From positions 1,409 to 65,408 of the forward strand of contig NZ_AYZE01000014.1 in NCBI RefSeq assembly GCF_001436735.1: 64,000 nucleotides of DNA, given 5' to 3'. Positions 45,970 through 54,867 of this stretch are shown in pieces. Position 1 is the stretch's first letter. Every line of letters begins with the position of its first letter. Under the pieces are notes generated by a model. That model did no database searches. It saw nothing but the letters and a program-made list of their open reading frames with translations, and was not told the DNA's origin. This DNA comes from Liquorilactobacillus cacaonum DSM 21116 (lineage in GTDB: Bacteria; Bacillota; Bacilli; Lactobacillales; Lactobacillaceae). The translations under genes were made by a program, and so were the position numbers.

Positions 45970-47739
45970 ATGGCAATACAACACATTGAAAATAAGCTCA
46001 AGTTATTGCCTGATTTGCCAGGTTGTTATTTGATGAAAGATATTAATAGTAAAATCATTTACGTTGGGAAAGCCAAAAATTTGAAAAATAGGGTGCGTTC
46101 TTATTTTAAAAGTGCGCATGAAGGAAAAACAGCAAAGTTAGTTGAGGAAATTAAAGATTTTGAGACGATTATTACTTCGACAGACAAAGAAGCTTTTCTT
46201 TTAGAAATAACTTTAATTCAAAAGCATAAACCCTATTACAATATTAAGCTAAAAAGAGGAACTGGATATCCGTATATAAAAATTACAAATGAAAAAGATC
46301 CAACTCTAAAAATTGTAAGTCAGGTAAAAAAAGATGGGGCATACTATTTCGGACCATATCCTAATGTATATGCTGCAAGTGAAACAATGCATTTACTTCA
46401 GAAGACATATCCACTTAGAAGATGTAACGGGTATCAAAAACGACCATGTTTGTATTATCATATGGGGCAATGTTTGGGTGCATGTTTTAAGGAGGTTAGC
46501 CAAAATGAATATGAGAAGCAAATAAAAAAAATAAAAAATTTTCTAAATGGAAATGTGGGTGAAATAAAAAAAAGTTTGGGGAAAAAAATGGTAAAGGCAT
46601 CTGAAAAACTTGAATTTGAAAGAGCTGCTGAATTACGAGATCAGATACATTACATTGAGGTTACTGTTGAAAAGCAAAAAATAATTTCTAATGATAATAC
46701 ACCAAGGGACCTTTTCAACTTTTTCATGGACAAGGGTTGGATTTCTATTCAGGTTTTTTTTATAAGGCAAGCTCGGCTAATTAAGAGAGAAAAACGACTA
46801 TTTCCATGTATCGATACACCAAATACTGAACTCGAGTCATATATTTTACAATTTTATAATCAAAAGAATCGAATTTTACCAAAGGAGGTTTTGGTGCCTG
46901 AAGGGATTAGTCGAGACGTACTTGAAGAAATTCTACAAGTTCCTGTTAAAAAACCAATTAGGGGAACTAAGAAAAATTTAATGGAACTAGCACAAAAAAA
47001 TGCAAGATTAGTACTTGAAGAAAAATTTAGATTATTAGAGTTAGATGATCGTAAAACTACAGGTGCAATGAGTGAATTAATGGAATCATTAAATCTTCCA
47101 GAGGGACACAGAATTGAAGCTTTTGACCATTCTCATATTCAAGGAACTGACGTTGTTTCTGCCATGGTATCTTTTATAGATGGAAAACCGCAAAAAAATC
47201 AGTATCGAAAGTATAAGTTGAAAACAGTGACGCATGCAGATGAAACAGCAAGTACAAAAGAAGTTATTCGTAGAAGATATACAAGGCTTTTGAAAGAACA
47301 TAGTAAGCTACCTGATTTGATTTTAATGGATGGCGCAGAAATTCAAATAGAAGCAGCTCAAGATGTGTTACAAAATGAGTTGAATTTAGATATCCCTGTA
47401 GCAGGAATGGTTAAGGACAACCATCATAAGACTGCTGATTTAATGAATACACAGTATCAAAAAGTAATGTTAAATCCAAAAAGTGAAGGTTTCTATCTAG
47501 TTCAAAGGATACAAGATGAGGTGCATAGATTTGCGATAACATTCCATCGACAGACTCATTCAAAAAATTCGTTATCTTCGCGGTTGGATTTAATTCCAGG
47601 AATTGGCCCAAAATCGCGCATCAAGCTTTTACGTAAATTTGGTTCGATGAAGAAAATTTCAGATGCATCAATTGAAGATATTCAAGCGCTAGGAATTTCT
47701 AAAAAAGTCGCACAAACACTCAAATTAAGCTTGAAATAA
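45970..47739 (+). CDS. uvrC: Excinuclease ABC subunit C
   Basis: Makes both incisions in nucleotide excision repair. The 589-residue protein has the N-terminal GIY-YIG nuclease (LPDLPGCYLMKDINSKIIYVGKAKNLKNR), a Cys-rich stretch (YPLRRCNGYQKRPCLYYHMGQCLGACF), a UVR helix (KLEFERAAELRDQIHYIE, near 215-232), the RNase H-like nuclease (EAFDHSHIQGTDVVSAMV, LILMDGAEIQ) and tandem helix-hairpin-helix at the end (LIPGIGPKSRIKLLRKFGS). GGAGGTG precedes the ATG. It ends four bases before the convergent CDF gene. Confidence 0.96.
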   Translation: MAIQHIENKLKLLPDLPGCYLMKDINSKIIYVGKAKNLKNRVRSYFKSAHEGKTAKLVEEIKDFETIITSTDKEAFLLEITLIQKHKPYYNIKLKRGTGYPYIKITNEKDPTLKIVSQVKKDGAYYFGPYPNVYAASETMHLLQKTYPLRRCNGYQKRPCLYYHMGQCLGACFKEVSQNEYEKQIKKIKNFLNGNVGEIKKSLGKKMVKASEKLEFERAAELRDQIHYIEVTVEKQKIISNDNTPRDLFNFFMDKGWISIQVFFIRQARLIKREKRLFPCIDTPNTELESYILQFYNQKNRILPKEVLVPEGISRDVLEEILQVPVKKPIRGTKKNLMELAQKNARLVLEEKFRLLELDDRKTTGAMSELMESLNLPEGHRIEAFDHSHIQGTDVVSAMVSFIDGKPQKNQYRKYKLKTVTHADETASTKEVIRRRYTRLLKEHSKLPDLILMDGAEIQIEAAQDVLQNELNLDIPVAGMVKDNHHKTADLMNTQYQKVMLNPKSEGFYLVQRIQDEVHRFAITFHRQTHSKNSLSSRLDLIPGIGPKSRIKLLRKFGSMKKISDASIEDIQALGISKKVAQTLKLSLK

Positions 47740-47743
47740 ATAA

Positions 47744-48655
47744 TTAATGACTGTTCAGTTCATTGGGTTGTTGTGGTTCATAGTCAACGTCCCATGGTTC
47801 AACGTGAACATCAGTGTCGAAAACACCATATTTACGTTGCAAAAGGCTCTCAATTTTTTCTGTAATATGATGACTTTTTCTTACCGTCATTTGCGGATCT
47901 ACCCAGATAATAATGTCAACAAAAATGTTAGCACCGTATGAACGACCTTGAATGTTGTGGACTAATTCAACACCAGAAATTAACTCGACTTCATTTGTAT
48001 ATTTTTCGAGAAGATCATCATCAAAACCATCAGATAAGGAAAAAGCACTGGCTGAAAAGATGTCGTAGGCAGTTTTTAAAATTAAAAGACCAATTAAAAA
48101 TGCAACAACACCATCAATCCAAGGCATATCAAAATTTGCAGCAAAGATGGTTATTGAAGTCCCAAAGCTTGTCCAGGCATCACTACGACAATCTTTTGCG
48201 ATAGCAAGAAGGGATTCGGATTTTATTTTTTTTGCTTGATGTGCATTGTGGAAATAAACACCATACATTAGTATGCCACTAAAAATACCTACAAATAGAG
48301 CATAAATGTCTGGAGTTTGATGATGTCCTGATAAAATTCCTTTAATTGAAGTATAAAGAACACTTAATCCAACAAGGAGCATGATTAAAGAAGTTAGGAA
48401 AGTAGCAATTGTTTCTGCCTTCCAATGGCCATATTGATGATGTTCGTCTGGTGGACGGGTAGCCATTCTTAGACCAACCATGATTGCGCAAGATGAGAAT
48501 ATATCTGTAACGTTATTAGAACCATCGGCTAGTAATGTTTCTGAGTGGCTAAGCTGTCCAATAATGACTTTTAGTAATGAAAGTAGTATATATGCACAAA
48601 GGCTCACTAAAACTCCTTTTTGCGCAATTTTGAGATTTTTATATCTTTGTTGCAT
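47744..48655 (-). CDS. Cation diffusion facilitator transporter, possibly Mn-type
   Basis: A 303-residue CDF antiporter with six membrane segments and a cytoplasmic C-terminal domain (about 210-295). The TM2 metal motif is LADGSNNVTD (Asp...Asn) and the TM5 motif is DCRSDAWTS, that is Asp-x-x-x-Asp; zinc exporters usually have His-x-x-x-Asp there. This points to manganese (MntE/MneP group), though substrate choice cannot be settled by sequence reading alone. GGGAGG precedes the ATG. Tail to tail with uvrC, divergent from obg. Confidence 0.88.
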   Translation of the reverse strand: MQQRYKNLKIAQKGVLVSLCAYILLSLLKVIIGQLSHSETLLADGSNNVTDIFSSCAIMVGLRMATRPPDEHHQYGHWKAETIATFLTSLIMLLVGLSVLYTSIKGILSGHHQTPDIYALFVGIFSGILMYGVYFHNAHQAKKIKSESLLAIAKDCRSDAWTSFGTSITIFAANFDMPWIDGVVAFLIGLLILKTAYDIFSASAFSLSDGFDDDLLEKYTNEVELISGVELVHNIQGRSYGANIFVDIIIWVDPQMTVRKSHHITEKIESLLQRKYGVFDTDVHVEPWDVDYEPQQPNELNSH

Positions 48656-48761
48656 CTATAAGTATTCCTCCCAATCGATAGAATAGCGAAACTATAGTAT
48701 ATTTTATAATGAACTTGTGGGTTCTGTATAGGAGTTAGGTGAAAAATGAATTAATGTATCT

Positions 48762-48790
48762 TTGACCTTAATTCTAAAAACTGTTATAGT
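48762..48790 (+). promoter_or_regulatory. Sigma-A promoter of obg
   Basis: TTGACC (48762-48767), 17-base spacer, TATAGT (48785-48790), giving a leader of about 110 bases before obg. Confidence 0.75.
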
Positions 48791-48906
48791 TGGCGGTGGT
48801 AGTTTTTAGGGTAACGATGGATAAGTTCATTTTTTCTTTATTAGCTCACAAATTAATAGAAAAGTAAATAATCAATAATAAGTGTAGGAAGAAAGGTGAA
48901 CGAAAA

Positions 48907-50223
48907 ATGTTTGTCGATCAAGTTAAAATTAATGTAAAAGCCGGAAATGGTGGAGATGGAATGGTAGCATTTCGTCGTGAAAAATTTGTTCCAAATGGTG
49001 GACCAGCCGGTGGTGATGGTGGCAAAGGTGGAAGTGTGATTTTGAAAGTTGATGAAGGCTTGCGCACTTTAATGGATTTTCGATATCATCGTCATTTTAA
49101 AGCAAAAAATGGCGAAAAAGGAATGAACAAGGGAATGTATGGCCGCGGGGCAAGTAACTCTTATGTTGCAGTACCTGAAGGAACAACTGTGACCGATGCC
49201 GAAACAGGTGAGATTCTAGGTGACTTATTGCATAACGGTGATGAGTTGGTTGTGGCAAAAGGTGGTCGTGGTGGCCGTGGAAACATTCATTTTGCTAGTG
49301 CAAAAAATCCAGCACCTGAAATAGCAGAAAATGGTGAACCAGGAATTGAACGCGTTTTACAGTTAGAATTAAAAGTTTTGGCAGATGTTGGGTTGGTTGG
49401 TTTTCCTTCAGTTGGTAAATCAACACTTCTTTCAACAGTTACAAGTGCAAAGCCAAAGATAGCAGCCTACCATTTTACAACCCTTGTACCTAACTTGGGG
49501 ATGGTAAGACTTGAAGATGGGCGAGACTTTGTAATGGCAGATTTACCTGGTTTAATTGAAGGTGCTTCTCAAGGTGTAGGCTTAGGTATTCAATTTTTGA
49601 GACATATTGAACGTACCAGAGTAATTTTACATTTAGTTGATTTGAGTGGATTGGACGGTAGGAGTCCATATGAGGACTTTGTTAAAATTAATCAAGAATT
49701 ACTTTCTTATGATGAAACCTTACTGCAACGTCCGCAAATAGTTGTAGCGAGCAAGATGGATTTACCTAATGCAAAAGAAAATTTATCTGATTTTATAGCG
49801 AAAGTTAAACAAGATAAAATGTTAAAAACTACTCCAGAAATTGTGGAAATTTCTTCTGTGACACATACAGGAATAAAGGAATTATTATCAAAAACTGTTG
49901 ATTTACTTGAAAAAACTCCGGTATTTCCAACCTTGTCAGACAGAAAAAGACAAGAACAACTCAAAGGAGAAATGCTTTATAAATATGATGAAAGCATGCA
50001 GTATCCTTTTGAAATTACAAGAGACTCTGATGCTACTTGGATATTGAGCGGTGGGGAATTGGATAAATTGTTTAAAATGACTAATTTTGAACATGATGAA
50101 AGTATAATGCGTTTTGCTCGTCAATTACGAGGCATGGGTGTGGATGAAGCATTGAGAGCAAAAGGTGCAAAACAAGGCGATTTGGTTAGAATTGATAAAT
50201 TTACGTTTGAGTTTGTTGAGTAA
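48907..50223 (+). CDS. obg: GTPase Obg/CgtA
   Basis: Essential GTPase linked to 50S assembly, replication control and the stringent response. The 438-residue protein has the glycine-rich Obg fold (residues 1-157, with [18 protein letters not shown] and [11 protein letters not shown]), the G domain (G1 [12 protein letters not shown] near 165, G3 [10 protein letters not shown]4 ASKMDLP, G5 SSVTH) and a C-terminal OCT domain (about 350-438), normal for Firmicutes. Its 110-base leader starts at a good promoter. Confidence 0.97.
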   Translation: MFVDQVKINVKAGNGGDGMVAFRREKFVPNGGPAGGDGGKGGSVILKVDEGLRTLMDFRYHRHFKAKNGEKGMNKGMYGRGASNSYVAVPEGTTVTDAETGEILGDLLHNGDELVVAKGGRGGRGNIHFASAKNPAPEIAENGEPGIERVLQLELKVLADVGLVGFPSVGKSTLLSTVTSAKPKIAAYHFTTLVPNLGMVRLEDGRDFVMADLPGLIEGASQGVGLGIQFLRHIERTRVILHLVDLSGLDGRSPYEDFVKINQELLSYDETLLQRPQIVVASKMDLPNAKENLSDFIAKVKQDKMLKTTPEIVEISSVTHTGIKELLSKTVDLLEKTPVFPTLSDRKRQEQLKGEMLYKYDESMQYPFEITRDSDATWILSGGELDKLFKMTNFEHDESIMRFARQLRGMGVDEALRAKGAKQGDLVRIDKFTFEFVE

Positions 50224-50272
50224 ATTGGCGATGGGTTAAAAAGGACATGTTGTGTTTTTGGGGTTGAAATAA

Positions 50273-52165
50273 ATGAATGTAGTAAGTAAGAAAAAACGTT
50301 ATATTACAGGTTTTGATGGAATTAGGACCCTTGCTGTTATTGGAGTAATTTTATATCATCTTGTTCCTTATGATGTTCAAGGTGGATTTTTAGGGGTGCC
50401 TATTTTTTTCGTTTTGTCAGGGTATTTAATTACAGATATTTTGAATACAGAAATAAAGAAAAACGGTAAGGTGGATATCCTTTTATTTTATAAAAAGAGA
50501 GTAAAAAGATTATATCCAGGTCTAGTTACAATGATTGTTGCAACCAGTGCGTATATAACTCTTTTTCAGAGAAGCTTACTGTTAGGACTTAGAAATGTAA
50601 TAATTAGCAATTTATTTTATGTTTACAATTGGGTACAAGTTAAGCAAGGACAATCGTATTTTGATCGTTTTGGAGTACAATCACCATTTACCCATCTTTG
50701 GTCATTATCGATTGAAGGTCAGTTCTATTTGTTTTGGCCAATTATATTAACCGTTCTTTGGGTTGTTATTAGAAAAAAGCAACCGATTTTTGATATCATT
50801 TTTGTTGCGGCGTTCTTTTCTGCATTAATGATGGCGTTTTTATTTAAAGAAGGACAAGATCCTTCAAGGATATATTTTGGGACAGATACAAGAATGTTTT
50901 CAATTCTTTTAGGAGCAGGCTTAGCTGTTATTTGGCCAAGTTCGTTGTTAAAAGCCAAGATAGTTAATACATCAAGGATTATTTTAGATGTAATTGGCTT
51001 GCTTAGTTTGTTGACAATTATTTGGATGTTTTTTTCAATGTCGGGTGAAAGTGATTTAACTTATCATGGCGGGATGTTTTTCTTTTCTCTAATTTCGATG
51101 ATTCTAATAGCGACGGTTGCACATCCTGGAGCTGATATGAATAAGCTGTTAACAAACCCGGTTTTTTCATGGTTAGGAAAGCGAAGTTATGGTATATATC
51201 TTTATCAGTATCCGGTAATGATTTTTTATGAAGCTCATATTCAAAATATTGCTGCACATCCTTGGATAAATGCGCTAATAGAAATTACTTTAATAGTAAT
51301 CATTAGTCATCTTTCGTATACATATATTGAGTTGCCATTACAGCATTTCGATTATAGAAAGACTAGGAAAGTGGTCGCTGAATTCTTTCAAAAAAATTCA
51401 CGCTATGGGTGGCATAGATTATGGATTGTTGGAGCTGCAATTTTAATTTGTTTGACATTAATAGGGGCGGTTTTCGAACCAAAAGTTCAGAGTAATCAAA
51501 GTGCTCAGGAACTTGAAAAAGCTATTAATAATAATCAAAAAAAGGTTGCCGAAGATAATAAAAAATTAAAGAAAAATAGTGATCAAAAAGATACTTCTTT
51601 GGCAGAAAGTAACAGTTCATCAAGTTCTGTAAAGTCAACGCAATCGAGTTCCCAGCCTGATGATTTAACAGCTCAACAACAACAAGACGCAATGAACATG
51701 CAAATTACTGCCATTGGGGATTCTGTCTTGGCTGATGGTTCTGTAAAGTTACAGTCAATTTTTCCTAAGATGTATATTGACGCAAAAGTTGGAAGACAGC
51801 CAAGAGATGCGATTGGTATTTTGAACTCACTTGCACAAAAAGGTCAATTAGATAATACGGTTTTGCTTAGTTTAGGAACGAATGGACCATTCTCAGATGA
51901 GGAATTACACCAAATTATGGGTGCAATTGGCAATCGTAGAGTGTATTGGATAAATACACATGTACCAACAAGAAGTTGGCAAAATCAAGTTAATACCGCT
52001 TTGAATAATGCTACAAAATCTTACCCTAATTTAAGAGTGATTGATTGGTACGATTATAGTAACAATCATTCAAGTTGGTTTTACGATGATAATGTTCATC
52101 CAAATGAATATGGCTTAACTTATTATGGAAATTTTATTGCCAAACAAATACTAGAAGGCAAGTAA
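50273..52165 (+). CDS. OatA-type peptidoglycan/surface glycan O-acetyltransferase
   Basis: A 630-residue two-domain membrane protein. Residues 1-400 are an acyltransferase-3 domain with about ten or eleven membrane segments (GFDGIRTLAVIGVILYHLVP with the conserved H, and FFVLSGYLITDIL). A Ser/Lys/Gln-rich linker (about 410-475) leads to an extracellular SGNH domain with GDSVLADGS (nucleophile), GTNGPFSDEE (Asn) and WFYDDNVHPNEYG (Asp/His). This plan is that of OatA, which O-acetylates MurNAc and gives lysozyme resistance; GlcNAc (OatB) or another glycan target is possible. The ribosome binding site is weak (GGGG). Confidence 0.92.
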   Translation: MNVVSKKKRYITGFDGIRTLAVIGVILYHLVPYDVQGGFLGVPIFFVLSGYLITDILNTEIKKNGKVDILLFYKKRVKRLYPGLVTMIVATSAYITLFQRSLLLGLRNVIISNLFYVYNWVQVKQGQSYFDRFGVQSPFTHLWSLSIEGQFYLFWPIILTVLWVVIRKKQPIFDIIFVAAFFSALMMAFLFKEGQDPSRIYFGTDTRMFSILLGAGLAVIWPSSLLKAKIVNTSRIILDVIGLLSLLTIIWMFFSMSGESDLTYHGGMFFFSLISMILIATVAHPGADMNKLLTNPVFSWLGKRSYGIYLYQYPVMIFYEAHIQNIAAHPWINALIEITLIVIISHLSYTYIELPLQHFDYRKTRKVVAEFFQKNSRYGWHRLWIVGAAILICLTLIGAVFEPKVQSNQSAQELEKAINNNQKKVAEDNKKLKKNSDQKDTSLAESNSSSSSVKSTQSSSQPDDLTAQQQQDAMNMQITAIGDSVLADGSVKLQSIFPKMYIDAKVGRQPRDAIGILNSLAQKGQLDNTVLLSLGTNGPFSDEELHQIMGAIGNRRVYWINTHVPTRSWQNQVNTALNNATKSYPNLRVIDWYDYSNNHSSWFYDDNVHPNEYGLTYYGNFIAKQILEGK

Positions 52166-52208
52166 CAAATTAAGGGTCTGTAACAATCATAGGATTTCTG
52201 CAGTAATT

Positions 52209-52238
52209 AAAGACGGAGAAAGATTCTCGGCCTTTTTT
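52209..52238 (+). terminator. Possible terminator after the acyltransferase gene
   Basis: GAGAA/TTCTC stem with imperfect lower pairs, followed by six T residues. Confidence 0.45.
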
Positions 52239-52247
52239 CGTGTCAAA

Positions 52248-52556
52248 TCAGTAATCAATTTTTGGCATGCCTTTTATGACTAATCTGTTATAGTTTATTC
52301 GATATCCAAAGACTTTAAAAATTTTATTATTGTAATTAATTAAAATGTCCCTGTTCATTTTGTTAACTTTGCTTGTTTCAATTGAGAATTTTCTTAATGG
52401 TAAAGCTTTTTTATTAGCTAAAATTGCGTGTAACACAAATGCTTGATCATCTACTGAAAAATTAACGATTGGGATGAAAAGGGTGTTTAATTCGAAAAAT
52501 AATTCGTAGTTTAAATCAAGATCAAATGTAAGTGTAATGAAATCATTTAGCTGCAT
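52248..52556 (-). CDS. Small hypothetical protein
   Basis: A 102-residue soluble protein (MQLNDFITLTFDLDLNYELFFELN...), rich in Asn, Ile and Phe, with an AAAGGAACG ribosome binding site eight bases before the ATG. No signal peptide, membrane segment or recognisable motif. It lies between the OatA-type gene and rnz on the opposite strand, alone. It is a plausible lineage-specific gene; I cannot assign a family. Confidence 0.6.
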   Translation of the reverse strand: MQLNDFITLTFDLDLNYELFFELNTLFIPIVNFSVDDQAFVLHAILANKKALPLRKFSIETSKVNKMNRDILINYNNKIFKVFGYRINYNRLVIKGMPKIDY

Positions 52557-52713
52557 GAGCGTTCCTTTCTTTTTGATAAATAGGTAATGTGATTGGGTAG
52601 TTAATTATAAATTGTAATTAAACATAGTGAAACTTTTTATTTTGATGTTAAAATAGTATAAGATATTATTAATTTTAGGCCCTTTTGTGGTTTGATAGAT
52701 AGGAAATATATAT

Positions 52714-53676
52714 ATGGAAATTGAATTTTTAGGTACAGGAGCAGGATCGCCTGCAAAATCACGTAACGTAACAAGTATAGCATTAAAACTTTTGGAAGAA
52801 ATCAACGAGGTTTGGCTTTTTGATGTAGGAGAAGGAACACAACATCAAATTTTAAGAACATCAATAAAACCAAGAAAAATAACTAGAATTTTTATAACGC
52901 ATCTCCATGGTGATCACCTTTTTGGACTTCCTGGTTTTTTAAGCAGTCGTTCTTTTCAGGGAGCACAGCAAGCAGAGACGTTGAATATCTATGGGCCAAA
53001 GGGAATTAAAGATTTTGTACAGATGAGTTTGCGGATATCACAATCCAAACTAACCTATAAAATAAAATATATTGAAATTGAAAAGACTGGATTACTTTTT
53101 GATGAAGAACGTTTTAAAGTTTATGTTGATAGACTAGATCATCGAATTGAATGTTTTGGATACCGTATTGTGGAAAAAGACTATACAGGAGAGCTTCAGG
53201 TTGAAAAATTAAAGAAAGATCAGGTACCAGAGGGACCTTTGTATGGTAAGCTAAAAGCTGGTGAGAAAGTCAAATTAGCAGATGGGCGTATAATTGATGG
53301 CAAGGATTATTTGGGAGAAAAAAAGAAGGGGCGTATTGTTACCATCTTAGGAGACACGAGGCAAACCGAATCGATTATGGGGCTTGCCAAAAATGCAGAT
53401 GTTCTTATTCATGAAAGTACTTTCGGAAAAGATGAGGCACAGCTTGCAGTTAATTATCACCATTCAACGAATATTCAAGCAGCAAAGGTTGCAAGAGATG
53501 CTGGGGTTAAGAGACTTTATCTAACACATATTTCTGCGAGATATCTAGGACAAAAAGCAACACAACTTGAAAAAGACGCGCGTAATGTTTTTAAAAATAC
53601 AGCTTTAGCAAATGATTTCGATACGTATGTAGTTTTGTTTTCTCACAAAGAGGAGGGAAAGTATGAAAAATTATAA
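52714..53676 (+). CDS. rnz: Ribonuclease Z
   Basis: Metallo-beta-lactamase-fold endonuclease that trims tRNA 3' ends. The 320-residue protein shows the zinc-binding [15 protein letters not shown] (H-x-H-x-D-H, near residue 62), the exosite region, GDTRQTESI and LIHESTFG, and LTHISARY. It is somewhat longer than the usual 305-310 residues through its C-terminal end, which overlaps the SDR gene by 14 bases. Confidence 0.95.
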   Translation: MEIEFLGTGAGSPAKSRNVTSIALKLLEEINEVWLFDVGEGTQHQILRTSIKPRKITRIFITHLHGDHLFGLPGFLSSRSFQGAQQAETLNIYGPKGIKDFVQMSLRISQSKLTYKIKYIEIEKTGLLFDEERFKVYVDRLDHRIECFGYRIVEKDYTGELQVEKLKKDQVPEGPLYGKLKAGEKVKLADGRIIDGKDYLGEKKKGRIVTILGDTRQTESIMGLAKNADVLIHESTFGKDEAQLAVNYHHSTNIQAAKVARDAGVKRLYLTHISARYLGQKATQLEKDARNVFKNTALANDFDTYVVLFSHKEEGKYEKL

Positions 53677-54472
53677 GCAGCTTAAAGATTTACGTAATCG
53701 CATTGTTGTAGTTACTGGTGCATCATCTGGTATGGGTGAACAAATATCTTATGAGTTAGCAAAAAAAGGTGCAATCGTGGTAGCAAGTGCTAGAAGATTA
53801 GATAGACTTGAAGAGGTAACAAAAAAATGTCAAAAACTGTCTGGAAAGATTTCGATTGCTAAACAACTAGACGTAGAAAGTCCTGAGCAAATTGAGAAGC
53901 TTGTTGAAGAAGTTGAAAATGATTTGGGACCAATTGATGTTCTCGTGAACAATGCTGGCTTTGGATTAATGGAAGATGTTTTAGATTTTGAAATGAAAAC
54001 TGTAGAAAAAATGTTTAGAGTCAATGTGTTAGGTTTAATGTATCTTTCGAAGTATACTGCACTTAAGATGGCAGCAAGAAAGAGGGGTGCAATCATAAAT
54101 GTGGCATCAGTAGCCGGGAAAATTGCTACACCTAAGTCAGCAGTATATTCGGCTACAAAATTTGCTGTATTAGGATATTCGAACGGGCTAAGGTTGGAAT
54201 TAAAGCCTTTGGGAATTTCAGTTTTAACTGTAAATCCAGGACCAGTTAATACAGAATTTTTTAATATTGCAGATAAAACCGGGGAGTACCTAGATAAAGT
54301 ACGCTTTTTTGTTCAATCACCAGAAAAAATTGCAAAAAAAGTTGTCGATACAATAGGGACAAACAAAAGAGAATTAACAGTACCATTTGTATTTGAAATT
54401 GCGCACAAACTTTATACCTTGTTCCCACATATAGGTGATTATGTAGCGGGTGATTTTTTTGACAAGAAATGA
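53663..54472 (+). CDS. Short-chain dehydrogenase/reductase
   Basis: A 269-residue SDR with the coenzyme loop [21 protein letters not shown] (near residue 15), NNAGFG, catalytic Ser (NVASVAG) and YSATK with Tyr and Lys, plus PGPVNT. Arg residues after the second strand (ASARRLDRL) suggest NADP preference. Substrate unknown. Its start lies in the end of rnz; the two are commonly adjacent in lactobacilli and pediococci. Confidence 0.92.
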   Translation: MKNYKQLKDLRNRIVVVTGASSGMGEQISYELAKKGAIVVASARRLDRLEEVTKKCQKLSGKISIAKQLDVESPEQIEKLVEEVENDLGPIDVLVNNAGFGLMEDVLDFEMKTVEKMFRVNVLGLMYLSKYTALKMAARKRGAIINVASVAGKIATPKSAVYSATKFAVLGYSNGLRLELKPLGISVLTVNPGPVNTEFFNIADKTGEYLDKVRFFVQSPEKIAKKVVDTIGTNKRELTVPFVFEIAHKLYTLFPHIGDYVAGDFFDKK

Positions 54473-54502
54473 GCTATAAAATTTTAAAAGGGGGAGATTC
54501 AA

Positions 54503-54850
54503 GTGAAAAATCAATGGAGAATGATTTTGGCGCTTCTAATAGCACTTGTTGTTGTCATTTTTGCGCTATTAAATACACAGGAAGTTGAATTGAATTTTAT
54601 TTTTGGTAAATTTAGTTTACCACTTGTTTTAGTCCTAGTGGTTTCTTTAATTTTGGGGGCATTGGTTGCTGCTTTATTATCAACAATGACGATTATGGGT
54701 CTAAAAAAAGAATTAAGGAAGCAAAAAGATGATGAAAAACATAAAAAAGCAAAATTAGAGGAAGAATATCAGGAAAAATTAATTAAAATAAAGTCTGAAT
54801 ATCAACGAAAGATAAATGATAGTAGGACTAATAATTTGAATGGAAATTAA
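54503..54850 (+). CDS. LapA-like (DUF1049) membrane protein
   Basis: A 115-residue protein with a GTG start eight bases after GGGGGAG. Two membrane segments (about residues 7-26 and 36-63) surround FALLNTQEVELNFIFGKFSLPLVL, the LapA/DUF1049 pattern, followed by a charged helix (72-110). In proteobacteria LapA-family proteins act in lipopolysaccharide assembly; in Gram-positives the role is unknown. Sits 18 bases ahead of recJ. Confidence 0.87.
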   Translation: MKNQWRMILALLIALVVVIFALLNTQEVELNFIFGKFSLPLVLVLVVSLILGALVAALLSTMTIMGLKKELRKQKDDEKHKKAKLEEEYQEKLIKIKSEYQRKINDSRTNNLNGN

Positions 54851-54867
54851 GTAGGAGTTGATTTTTC

